This document shows, piece by piece, positions 1 through 7,025 of a stretch of DNA of 7,025 nt. This stretch comes from Rhodocyclaceae bacterium. GTDB lineage: Bacteria > Pseudomonadota > Gammaproteobacteria > Burkholderiales > Rhodocyclaceae. The translations under genes were made by a program, and so were the position numbers. Position 1 is the first letter of the stretch, and each line of letters opens with the position of its first letter. The stretch spans positions 1-7,025 of the forward strand of contig DAIEEM010000239.1 in assembly GCA_027325905.1 (NCBI GenBank), read 5' to 3'. The notes beneath the pieces were generated by a model. That model had not been told where the DNA came from. It saw only the letters and a list, made by a program, of their open reading frames with translations, and did no database searches.

Positions 1-1677
1 CAACTGGTAGCGCGCGAAATCGAAAAGGCCGGCGGGGTCGCCAAGGAATTCAACACGATTGCGATCGACGACGGCATCGCGATGGGGCACGATGGCATGC
101 TGTACTCGCTGCCGAGCCGCGAACTGATCGCCGACAGCGTCGAATACATGGTCAACGCGCATTGCGCAGACGCACTGGTGTGCATTTCCAATTGCGACAA
201 GATCACGCCGGGCATGCTGATGGCGGCCCTGCGGCTCAACATTCCCGCGGTTTTCGTCTCCGGCGGACCGATGGAGGCGGGCAAGGTGCAGTGGCACGGC
301 GCGACCCGCGCCGTCGATCTGATCGACGCCATGATCGAGGCCGCCGACGGCAAGAACAGCGACCAGGAGGTCGCCGCCATGGAGCGCAGCGCCTGCCCGA
401 CTTGCGGCTCCTGCTCGGGGATGTTTACCGCCAACTCGATGAACTGCCTGGCCGAGGCGCTGGGATTGGCGCTACCCGGCAACGGCTCGCTGCTGGCGAC
501 GCACGCCGACCGCAAGCAACTGTTCCTGCGCGCCGGCCGCGTCATCGTCGATCTGTGCAAACGCTGGTACGAGCAGGACGATGCCACGGCGCTGCCGCGC
601 TCCATCGCCAACTTCGGCGCCTTCGAAAACGCCATGACGCTGGACATCGCCATGGGCGGCTCGACCAACACCGTGCTGCACCTGCTGGCGGCGGCGCAGG
701 AAGCCGGCGTCGCCTTCACCATGCAGGACATCGACCGCCTCTCGCGCCGCGTGCCCTGCCTCGCCAAGGTCGCGCCGGCGACGCAGAAGTACCATATGGA
801 AGACGTGCATCGCGCCGGCGGCATCATGGGCATCCTCGGCGAGCTCGACCGCGCCGGCCTCATCCACCGCAACTCGCATACCGTACACGAGAAGACGCTG
901 GGCGGCGCGCTCGAGCGCTGGGACGTGATGCAGGCGCACGACAACTCGGTGTTCGATTTCTACCGCGCCGCCCCCGGCGGCGTGCCGACGCAGACGGCCT
1001 TCTCGCAGGAGCGCCGCTATCCTGAGCTCGACCTCGACCGCAGCGCCGGCTGCATCCGCGACAAGGCCAGCGCCTACTCGCAGGACGGCGGTCTGGCGGT
1101 GCTGTTCGGCAACTTGGCCTCCCGCGGCTGCATCGTCAAGACGGCCGGCGTCGACGACAGCAACCTCACGTTCGCCGGCCGTGCCCGCGTCTGCGAATCG
1201 CAGGAGGAGGCGGTGGAGAAAATTCTCGCCGACCAGATCGTCGCCGGCGACGTCGTCGTCATCCGCTACGAAGGGCCGAAAGGTGGCCCCGGCATGCAGG
1301 AGATGCTCTACCCGACCTCGTACCTGAAGTCCAAGGGTCTTGGCAAGCAGTGCGCGCTGCTGACCGACGGCCGCTTCTCCGGCGGCACCTCGGGCCTGTC
1401 GATCGGCCACGCCTCGCCGGAAGCGGCGGACGGCGGCGCCATCGGGTTGGTAATGGAGGGCGACCGCATCGAGATCGACATTCCCCAGCGCCGTATCCAT
1501 CTCGCCATCTCGGAAACGGAACTCGCCCAGCGCCGCGCCGCGATGGACGCCAAGGGCAAGGGCGCCTGGAAGCCCGTCAAGCGCGAGCGCGAAGTCTCGG
1601 CGGCGCTGCGCGTTTATGCGGCGATGGCGACCTCGGCGGACAAGGGCGCGGTGCGCGATTTGTCGAAGCTCGGCTGA
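1..1677 (+). CDS. ilvD: Dihydroxy-acid dehydratase (IlvD), 5'-truncated by window edge
   Basis: This enzyme dehydrates 2,3-dihydroxy-isovalerate and 2,3-dihydroxy-3-methylvalerate to the 2-keto acids that precede valine, leucine and isoleucine; it is a cytosolic Fe-S protein. The frame is open from base 1, and the 558 visible codons align with E. coli IlvD (616 residues) from about its residue 58, so roughly 57 N-terminal codons lie outside the window and the ATG at 82 is internal. Visible Fe-S ligand motifs are SNCDKITPG (Cys65 here, about Cys122 in E. coli) and [11 protein letters not shown] (Cys132, 135 and 138; Cys138 matches about Cys195). The conserved [52 protein letters not shown] and [15 protein letters not shown] blocks are intact. 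The C-terminus, [16 protein letters not shown], ends as in E. coli. It is the long IlvD form, not a sugar-acid dehydratase such as Edd. A palindrome and a strong terminator follow the TGA. Its promoter is not in view. Confidence 0.97.
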   Translation, partial: QLVAREIEKAGGVAKEFNTIAIDDGIAMGHDGMLYSLPSRELIADSVEYMVNAHCADALVCISNCDKITPGMLMAALRLNIPAVFVSGGPMEAGKVQWHGATRAVDLIDAMIEAADGKNSDQEVAAMERSACPTCGSCSGMFTANSMNCLAEALGLALPGNGSLLATHADRKQLFLRAGRVIVDLCKRWYEQDDATALPRSIANFGAFENAMTLDIAMGGSTNTVLHLLAAAQEAGVAFTMQDIDRLSRRVPCLAKVAPATQKYHMEDVHRAGGIMGILGELDRAGLIHRNSHTVHEKTLGGALERWDVMQAHDNSVFDFYRAAPGGVPTQTAFSQERRYPELDLDRSAGCIRDKASAYSQDGGLAVLFGNLASRGCIVKTAGVDDSNLTFAGRARVCESQEEAVEKILADQIVAGDVVVIRYEGPKGGPGMQEMLYPTSYLKSKGLGKQCALLTDGRFSGGTSGLSIGHASPEAADGGAIGLVMEGDRIEIDIPQRRIHLAISETELAQRRAAMDAKGKGAWKPVKREREVSAALRVYAAMATSADKGAVRDLSKLG

Positions 1678-1683
1678 CGACGC

Positions 1684-1729
1684 GCGGCCCGCTGCACGAA
1701 ATCCCGCGGGATTTCGTGCAGCGGGCCGC
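1684..1729. repeat. 46-bp perfect palindrome downstream of ilvD
   Basis: Two 23-base arms (1684-1706 and 1707-1729) are exact reverse complements with no spacer; I checked every pair, and symmetry breaks at 1683/1730. The centre is ATCCCGCGGGAT. In RNA it would form a stem of about 21 bp closed by a CGCG loop. It starts 7 bases after the ilvD stop codon and ends one base before the next hairpin. No T-run follows on either strand, so it is not a standard intrinsic terminator by itself. It could be a dispersed REP-like element, an mRNA-end stabiliser or RNase III site, or a binding site for a dimeric protein. The sequence does not decide among these. Confidence 0.9.
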
Positions 1730-1730
1730 C

Positions 1731-1781
1731 AGGGCGTATCGGGACGTTTTCATGGCAACGTCCCCGATTCGCCCTTTTTTT
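1731..1781 (+). terminator. Strong intrinsic terminator of the ilvD transcript
   Basis: The arms 1731-1748 and 1757-1775 form a stem of 17 base pairs with one T-T mismatch (1737/1769) and one bulged C (1765), closed by an 8-base loop at 1749-1756. The innermost 8 bp, GGGACGTT with AACGTCCC, are perfect. The 3' arm runs straight into seven T (1775-1781). This is the classical rho-independent layout for + strand transcripts. It ends 36 bases before the cheY start and so should isolate cheYZ from ilvD read-through. Confidence 0.88.
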
Positions 1782-1789
1782 GCTATGGT
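1781..1789 (+). promoter_or_regulatory. Possible extended -10 element for cheYZ
   Basis: TGCTATGGT matches an extended -10 (TGn followed by TATGGT, compared with TATAAT) and directly follows the T-tract of the ilvD terminator. Transcription would start near 1796 and give a leader of about 21 bases before the cheY ATG at 1817. No -35 resembling TTGACA lies 16-18 bp upstream, where the sequence is terminator stem. This is weak evidence from base pattern and position only; a flagellar-sigma or more distant promoter is possible. Confidence 0.3.
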
Positions 1790-1816
1790 CGCGGCTTCAT
1801 ACCCGGAATTCATCAG

Positions 1817-2209
1817 ATGGCCGATAGAACCGCGCTGAAATTTCTCGTCGTCGACGACTTCTCGACCATGCGCCGCATCGTGCGCAACCTGCTCAAGGAA
1901 TTGGGCTTCGTCAACGTCGAGGAAGCCGAGGACGGCGCCGTGGCGCTGGCGCGGCTCAAGAACGGCGGCATCGATTTCGTCGTTTCGGACTGGAACATGC
2001 CCAACATGGACGGCCTGACGCTGCTGCAAAGCGTGCGCGCCGATCCGGCGCTCAAGCACCTGCCGGTGCTGATGATCACGGCCGAAGCCAAGAAGGAAAA
2101 CATCATCGCCGCCGCCCAGGCCGGCGCCTCGGGCTACATCGTCAAGCCCTTCACCGCAGCGACGCTGCATGAGAAGTTCGAGAAAATCTTCGAGAGAATG
2201 GGAGTCTGA
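1817..2209 (+). CDS. cheY: Chemotaxis response regulator CheY
   Basis: CheY is the single-domain receiver that CheA phosphorylates; phospho-CheY binds the flagellar motor switch (FliM) and changes rotation. The 130-residue product is one residue longer than E. coli CheY and near-identical in key blocks: [54 protein letters not shown] and VKPFTAATL. All functional residues are present: Asp13 and Asp14 (Mg binding), Asp58 (phosphorylation), Thr88, Tyr107 and Lys110. The ATG at 1817 is chosen because [10 protein letters not shown] matches the E. coli MADKELKFL start; the open frame continues upstream only through the terminator. The Shine-Dalgarno is weak (GGA at 1805-1807). The TGA directly abuts the cheZ ATG, so the two are almost certainly co-transcribed and translationally coupled. 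No cheA, cheW or receptor gene is in view. Confidence 0.97.
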   Translation: MADRTALKFLVVDDFSTMRRIVRNLLKELGFVNVEEAEDGAVALARLKNGGIDFVVSDWNMPNMDGLTLLQSVRADPALKHLPVLMITAEAKKENIIAAAQAGASGYIVKPFTAATLHEKFEKIFERMGV

Positions 2210-2782
2210 ATGAAAGCAGCGACCAAGCCATCCAAGCGCGGCGCGCCGGCCACCAAGCCCGCGAGCAAACCTGCCGCCAAGAAACCCGCGGCGAAGAAGC
2301 CGGCAGCGAAGAAACCCGCCGCGGTGCGGAGCACCGAGCCGGCGACGGGGCACGTGCTGCTGGAACTGAAAGCTCTCGCCAAGGAGCTCAACAAGGCCGC
2401 CAAGGACCTGGGCAAGAACGGCGCCGGCAATCCGAAAGAGGTGTCGGCGATTCTCGGCAACGTCGAGCGCATGACCGCGGACGCCGCCACCAAGTCGCTG
2501 ATCGAAGCCGAGTCGGCGAAGATGATCGTCGCCGGCGCGCTCGACAAGCTCGGCAAAGACTGGAATCGCCGCGACATCGAGACTGCTTTGCGCGGCGTCA
2601 CCGGTCACCTGACCAACATCATGGTGGCGCAGGAGTTTCAGGACCTCGCGGGCCAGGCGCTGCGCAAGGCGACGAAGGCGCTGGTCGGCGCCATCATCGT
2701 CGTCGAAGGCGGCGGTCCCACCGAGGAGCAGCGCCTGTCGCAGAAGGACGTCGATAGTCTGCTCAGGGAACTCATGCCCTGA
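2210..2782 (+). CDS. cheZ: CheY-phosphate phosphatase CheZ with Lys/Pro/Ala-rich N-terminal tail
   Basis: CheZ speeds dephosphorylation of phospho-CheY and so ends the motor signal. Family marks in the 190 residues are the helical block NIMVAQEFQDLAGQALRK, matching E. coli DILMAQDFQDLTGQVIKR, with the catalytic pair Asp145 and Gln149 (Asp143 and Gln147 in E. coli), and the C-terminal CheY-binding peptide LSQKDVDSLLREL (E. coli LSQEQVDDLL). Residues 46-165 should form the dimerising helical hairpin. Two things differ from E. coli (214 residues): residues 1-43 are a basic low-complexity tail with three PAAKK units, and the linker from the catalytic Gln to the C-terminus is 41 residues, not about 67. 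The ATG at 2210 follows the cheY stop without a gap and has GGGAG at 2200-2204, five bases upstream. The identity is firm; the tail's role is unknown. Confidence 0.93.
   Translation: MKAATKPSKRGAPATKPASKPAAKKPAAKKPAAKKPAAVRSTEPATGHVLLELKALAKELNKAAKDLGKNGAGNPKEVSAILGNVERMTADAATKSLIEAESAKMIVAGALDKLGKDWNRRDIETALRGVTGHLTNIMVAQEFQDLAGQALRKATKALVGAIIVVEGGGPTEEQRLSQKDVDSLLRELMP
2270..2323 (+). repeat. 15-bp tandem repeat encoding PAAKK units in cheZ
   Basis: Three full 15-base units (2270-2284, 2285-2299, 2300-2314) and a partial fourth (2315-2323) encode PAAKK, PAAKK, PAAKK, PAA. The units differ only at synonymous third positions (Pro CCT/CCC/CCG/CCC; Ala GCC/GCG/GCA; Lys AAG/AAA), so the peptide repeat is exact but the DNA repeat has drifted. 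The repeat lies in the N-terminal tail of CheZ and resembles the lysine-rich tails of histone-H1-like bacterial proteins. Confidence 0.85.
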
Positions 2783-2823
2783 TTTTCCCGGTGCGCGTCG
2801 AATAGCTGAGGAAAATAATCGGG

Positions 2824-2829
2824 TATAGT
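2824..2829 (+). promoter_or_regulatory. Possible -10 element before the DUF255 gene
   Basis: TATAGT differs from TATAAT at one position and lies 26 bases before the chosen ATG at 2855. No convincing -35 is seen at 16-18 bp spacing (around 2800-2807, reading AATAGC). If used, transcription would begin near 2836, inside the left arm of the inverted repeat at 2833-2850. No intrinsic terminator is visible between cheZ and this point, so read-through from cheYZ is an equally good way to express the gene. Confidence 0.3.
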
Positions 2830-2832
2830 GAA

Positions 2833-2850
2833 GCCTCCGCCAGCGGAGGC
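2833..2850 (+). promoter_or_regulatory. Inverted repeat containing the Shine-Dalgarno of the DUF255 gene
   Basis: GCCTCCGC (2833-2840) and GCGGAGGC (2843-2850) are exact reverse complements separated by CA, giving a realistic RNA stem of 7 bp with a CCAG loop. The right arm contains GGAGG (2845-2849), a full Shine-Dalgarno five bases before the ATG at 2855. A transcript covering both arms would pair the ribosome binding site. The site also decides the start: ATG 2855, not GTG 2828. Whether the hairpin forms depends on the transcription start, because a start near 2836 would remove part of the left arm. Confidence 0.55.
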
Positions 2851-2854
2851 TGCC

Positions 2855-4843
<1,989 letters not shown>

Positions 4844-4933
4844 TTGTCCGCCAAACCTTCGGCGCCGCGTCGCGCCGGCCGCAAATGCCCGCCGCCACGG
4901 CCATTGCGGCGCACGCGAGTCCTCCGGCACGAT

Positions 4934-4962
4934 TGACAAGGGCCATGCCGCGCGCAACAATC
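4934..4962 (+). promoter_or_regulatory. Sigma70-type promoter for the binding-protein gene
   Basis: A perfect -35, TTGACA (4934-4939), is followed by an ideal 17-bp spacer and AACAAT (4957-4962), which matches four of six -10 positions, including the key A2 and T6. Transcription would start near 4969 and give a leader of about 37 bases to the ATG at 5007. It lies in the 163-bp gap after the DUF255 stop. An imperfect hairpin (4878-4884 with 4904-4910) is upstream but lacks a T-run. Position and spacing make this the best promoter candidate in the window; activity is inferred. Confidence 0.6.
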
Positions 4963-5006
4963 CTGCGGCCCATCGGCATCGGTTCGTCATCTACGGAGAT
5001 ATCCCC

Positions 5007-6263
5007 ATGAATGTGTCCGCCAGGTCCATTGGCATTTCGCTTGCCGCCACGCTGGCGTTGATCGCCTGCAGCAAGGAAGCGCCGCCGCCCCTGCCGGCGC
5101 AGGCGTCGCCGCTGGTCGTCGCCATCGGCCACGCCGCCCCGCTGACCGGCCCGCAGGCGCACCTCGGCAAGGACAACGAAAACGGCGCCGCGCTCGCCAT
5201 CGCCGATGCCAATGCCGAGAAGCTCAAGTTCGGCGGCCGCGACGTCAAGTTCGAGCTGATGAGCGAAGACGACCAGGCCGACCCGAAGCAGGGCACGCTG
5301 GTGGCGCAGAAGTTCGTCGACGCCAAGGTCGACGCCGTCGTCGGCCACCTCAATTCCGGCACCACCATCCCGGCTTCGAAGATCTACAACGACGCCGGCA
5401 TTCCCGAGGTGTCGCCGTCGGCCACCAACCCGGCCTACACCAAGCAGGGCTTCAAGACCGCCTTCCGCCTCATGGCCAACGACGAGCAGCAGGGCAAGGC
5501 GCTCGGCCAATACGCCGCCGGCCAGCTCAAGACCAAGACCGTCGCCGTCATCGACGACAAGACCGCCTACGGCGAAGGGCTCGCCGACGAGTTCAAGAAG
5601 GCGGCGCTCGCCGCCGGCGTCAAGGTCGTCGCCGAAGAGCATACCGACGACAAGGCCGTCGATTTCGCCGCCATTCTCACCAAGGTCAAGGGCAAGCGGC
5701 CCGACCTTGTCTTCTACGGCGGCATGGACGCACAGGGCGGCCCGATGGTCGCGCAGATGCGGCGCCTCGGCCTCAGCAGCAAGTTCCTGACGGGCGACGG
5801 CGGCTGCACCGTCGAGTTCCACAAGCTCGCCGGCGCCGCGGGCGACGGCGCCTATTGCTCGCTGCCGGGCGTGCCGGTCGACAAGATGCCGGGCGGTCCC
5901 GCCTTCAAGGAGAAGTATGCGAAGAAGTTCAACGCCGAGATTCAGCTCTACGCCCCCTACGTCTATGACGCTGTGATGGTCATCGTCGAGGCGGCGAAGC
6001 GCGCCAACGGCGCCGATCCGGCGAACATCCTCGCCGAGTTGCCGAAGACCGACTACAACGGCGTCACCGGACACATCAACTTCGATCGGTACGGCGATCT
6101 CGAGAACGGTGCCATCACGTTCTACGTCGCCAAGGACGGCAAGTGGGAATCGCTTGAAACCATCGGCGGCGCGGCCGCCGCGGCGCCTGCTCCGACGGCG
6201 GCTTCTGCCGCCGCCCCTGTGACTCCGGCCGCAGCGCCCGCCTCGCCCGCAGCGAAGAAATAG
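5007..6263 (+). CDS. livK: Branched-chain amino acid-type ABC substrate-binding lipoprotein (LivJ/LivK family)
   Basis: This is the extracytoplasmic binding component of a type I ABC importer of the LivJ/LivK family, 418 residues before processing. Residues 1-20 are a lipoprotein signal with lipobox Leu-Ile-Ala-Cys21; a Pro/Ala-rich linker follows, the two-lobe binding domain spans about 35-388, and the last 30 residues are an Ala/Pro-rich tail. Blocks matching E. coli LivK include HLNSGTTIPASKIYNDAGI, VSPSATNPAYT, DKTAYGEGLAD and the GHINFDRYGDL end. The two cysteines of the LivJ/LivK disulfide are replaced (DDACDPKQ reads DDQADPKQ; GHLCSS reads GHLNSG), and other cysteines occur at 267 and 284. 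ATG 5007 has GGAG at 4995-4998. A terminator separates it from livH, an arrangement that commonly lets the binding protein be made in excess. The ligand is uncertain: amides, urea or aromatic compounds are also used by this family, so the symbol names the family only. Confidence 0.9.
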   Translation: MNVSARSIGISLAATLALIACSKEAPPPLPAQASPLVVAIGHAAPLTGPQAHLGKDNENGAALAIADANAEKLKFGGRDVKFELMSEDDQADPKQGTLVAQKFVDAKVDAVVGHLNSGTTIPASKIYNDAGIPEVSPSATNPAYTKQGFKTAFRLMANDEQQGKALGQYAAGQLKTKTVAVIDDKTAYGEGLADEFKKAALAAGVKVVAEEHTDDKAVDFAAILTKVKGKRPDLVFYGGMDAQGGPMVAQMRRLGLSSKFLTGDGGCTVEFHKLAGAAGDGAYCSLPGVPVDKMPGGPAFKEKYAKKFNAEIQLYAPYVYDAVMVIVEAAKRANGADPANILAELPKTDYNGVTGHINFDRYGDLENGAITFYVAKDGKWESLETIGGAAAAAPAPTAASAAAPVTPAAAPASPAAKK

Positions 6264-6284
6264 GCGCCAGCGCTTTGACGGCGG

Positions 6285-6315
6285 GGAAACGGCACCTGCG
6301 GGTGCCGTTCCTTTT
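6285..6315 (+). terminator. Intrinsic terminator between the binding-protein gene and livH
   Basis: AACGGCACC (6288-6296) pairs perfectly with GGTGCCGTT (6301-6309) around a TGCG loop. Allowing one bulged A, the stem extends to GG at 6285-6286 with CC at 6310-6311. TTTT (6312-6315) follows. The T-run is short, so termination may be partial, which would suit an intra-operon site lowering permease expression relative to the binding protein. Confidence 0.75.
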
Positions 6316-6329
6316 GCCCGCACGAAAGC

Positions 6330-6337
6330 TATATCAT
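6330..6337 (+). promoter_or_regulatory. Possible -10 region immediately upstream of livH
   Basis: TATATCAT contains two overlapping -10-like hexamers (TATATC 6330-6335; TATCAT 6332-6337), 7-9 bases before the GTG at 6345. Use of either would put the transcript start within a few bases of the start codon, giving a leaderless or nearly leaderless mRNA. No good -35 is seen: the region 17-18 bp upstream is the terminator tail. Weak pattern evidence only. Confidence 0.25.
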
Positions 6338-6344
6338 CGCGGCC

Positions 6345-7025
6345 GTGGATATTTTCCTCCAGCAAATCTTCAACGGCCTCACCCTCGGCAGCATCTACGC
6401 CCTGGTGGCGCTCGGCTATACGATGGTCTACGGCATCATGGGCCTGATCAACTTCGCCCACGGCGAAGTCGTGATGATCGGCGCGCTGGCGGCGCTGGCG
6501 GCGCTGAAGCCGCTGGCGGCGGCCGGCTTGCCCGGCCCCCTGTCGGCGCTGGCGGCGCTGGCGGTGGCGATTCTGGTCTGCATGGCGCTCGGCTTCGTCA
6601 TCGAGCGCGTCGCCTACCGGCCGCTGCGCAACGCGCCGCGCCTGGCGCCGCTGATCACCGCCATCGGCGTTTCGATCGTCCTGCAGCAGGTGGCGATGCT
6701 GATTTGGGGGCGCAACTACCATTCGGTGCCGCAGTTGCTGCCGGCCGCGCCGCACGACGTTTTCGGCGCCGAGATCACCGACCTGCAACTGCTCATCATG
6801 GCCGTCGCGGCGGCAACGATGGGCGGCCTGATGCTGCTGGTCAATCGCACGCGCTTAGGCACCGCCATGCGCGCCACCGCCGAGAACCCGGCCGTGGCCG
6901 GCCTCATGGGCGTCGACGCCAACCACATCGTCTCGCTGACCTTCGTCATCGGCTCGGCGTTGGCCGCGCTCGCCGGCGTGCTGGTTTCGGCCAACTACGG
7001 TATCGCCCACTACCAGATGGGTTTC
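6345..7025 (+). CDS. livH: Branched-chain amino acid ABC transporter permease LivH, 3'-truncated by window edge
   Basis: LivH is one of the two inner-membrane permeases of the high-affinity branched-chain amino acid importer; it pairs with LivM and is powered by LivG and LivF. The frame stays open from GTG 6345 to the last base, giving 227 of about 290-310 expected codons. The start MDIFLQQIFNGLTLGSIYAL matches E. coli LivH FLQQMFNGVTLGSTYAL, which supports this GTG. Other marks are NFAHGE (36-41), ERVAYRPLR (87-95), LITAIGVSIVLQ (103-114), the cytoplasmic loop RATAENPAVAGLMGVD expected to touch the ATPase, and LTFVIGSALAALAGVL. Several hydrophobic helices are evident, for example at about 9-31, 65-86 and 101-120. 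No Shine-Dalgarno is visible before the GTG. LivM, LivG and LivF would be expected downstream. Confidence 0.93.
   Translation, partial: MDIFLQQIFNGLTLGSIYALVALGYTMVYGIMGLINFAHGEVVMIGALAALAALKPLAAAGLPGPLSALAALAVAILVCMALGFVIERVAYRPLRNAPRLAPLITAIGVSIVLQQVAMLIWGRNYHSVPQLLPAAPHDVFGAEITDLQLLIMAVAAATMGGLMLLVNRTRLGTAMRATAENPAVAGLMGVDANHIVSLTFVIGSALAALAGVLVSANYGIAHYQMGF

Noticed and set aside
82..84. ATG as the start of ilvD
   Set aside because: The frame is open to base 1, and the upstream residues ([20 protein letters not shown]) match conserved IlvD sequence, so this Met is internal.
1616..1816. N-terminal extension of CheY from an upstream in-frame ATG
   Set aside because: It would translate the end of ilvD, the palindrome and the terminator; the product from 1817 matches the standard CheY N-terminus and length.
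2782..2816. Possible terminator after cheZ (ATTTTCC with GGAAAAT)
   Set aside because: The 7-bp stem is AT-rich with a 21-base loop and no following T-run, so it is unlikely to end transcription.
2828..2854. GTG 2828 as the start of the DUF255 protein
   Set aside because: It overlaps the -10-like element, has no Shine-Dalgarno, and adds nine residues encoded by the inverted repeat; ATG 2855 has GGAGG at good spacing.
4878..4910. Hairpin after the DUF255 gene (GCCGCAA with TTGCGGC)
   Set aside because: It is imperfect further in, has no T-run, and such pairings are common in GC-rich gaps; it is not supported as a terminator.

Overview
The window is a high-GC stretch with no rRNA, tRNA, CRISPR array or recognisable mobile element. 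It reads as ordinary chromosome of a motile Gram-negative bacterium, most likely a betaproteobacterium and perhaps Rhodocyclales-like. Three things suggest this: the paired cheY-cheZ genes (CheZ is typical of Beta- and Gammaproteobacteria), an enterobacterial-type long-form IlvD, and a LivJ/LivK-LivH transport locus. The taxonomic call is inference from gene content and composition; no marker gene is present.

All six supported genes lie on the + strand. From left to right: (1) ilvD, missing about 57 N-terminal codons at the window edge, encoding dihydroxy-acid dehydratase of branched-chain amino acid synthesis; (2) a 139-bp gap with a 46-bp perfect palindrome and, one base later, a long intrinsic terminator ending in seven T; (3) cheY and cheZ, abutting with no gap (TGAATG), encoding the flagellar response regulator and its phosphatase; (4) a 662-residue thioredoxin-domain/DUF255 protein (YyaL/SPATA20 family) whose Shine-Dalgarno lies in a small inverted repeat; (5) a 163-bp gap with a good sigma70-type promoter; (6) a lipoprotein periplasmic binding protein of the LivJ/LivK family; (7) a short intrinsic terminator; and (8) the first 227 codons of livH, the branched-chain amino acid ABC permease, running off the right edge.

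The genes form at least three transcription units: the end of the ilvD unit, cheYZ (possibly with the DUF255 gene), and the liv locus. CheY and CheZ act on each other. The binding protein should feed LivH and further liv components expected beyond the right edge. IlvD and the transporter both concern branched-chain amino acids, but terminators and unrelated genes separate them, so co-regulation is not shown.

I found no clear new multi-gene system. The unusual points are local: the perfect palindrome abutting the ilvD terminator; a histone-H1-like Lys/Pro/Ala repeat tail on a compact CheZ; the binding protein as a predicted lipoprotein with disordered ends and rearranged cysteines; and a livH GTG start with no visible ribosome binding site.
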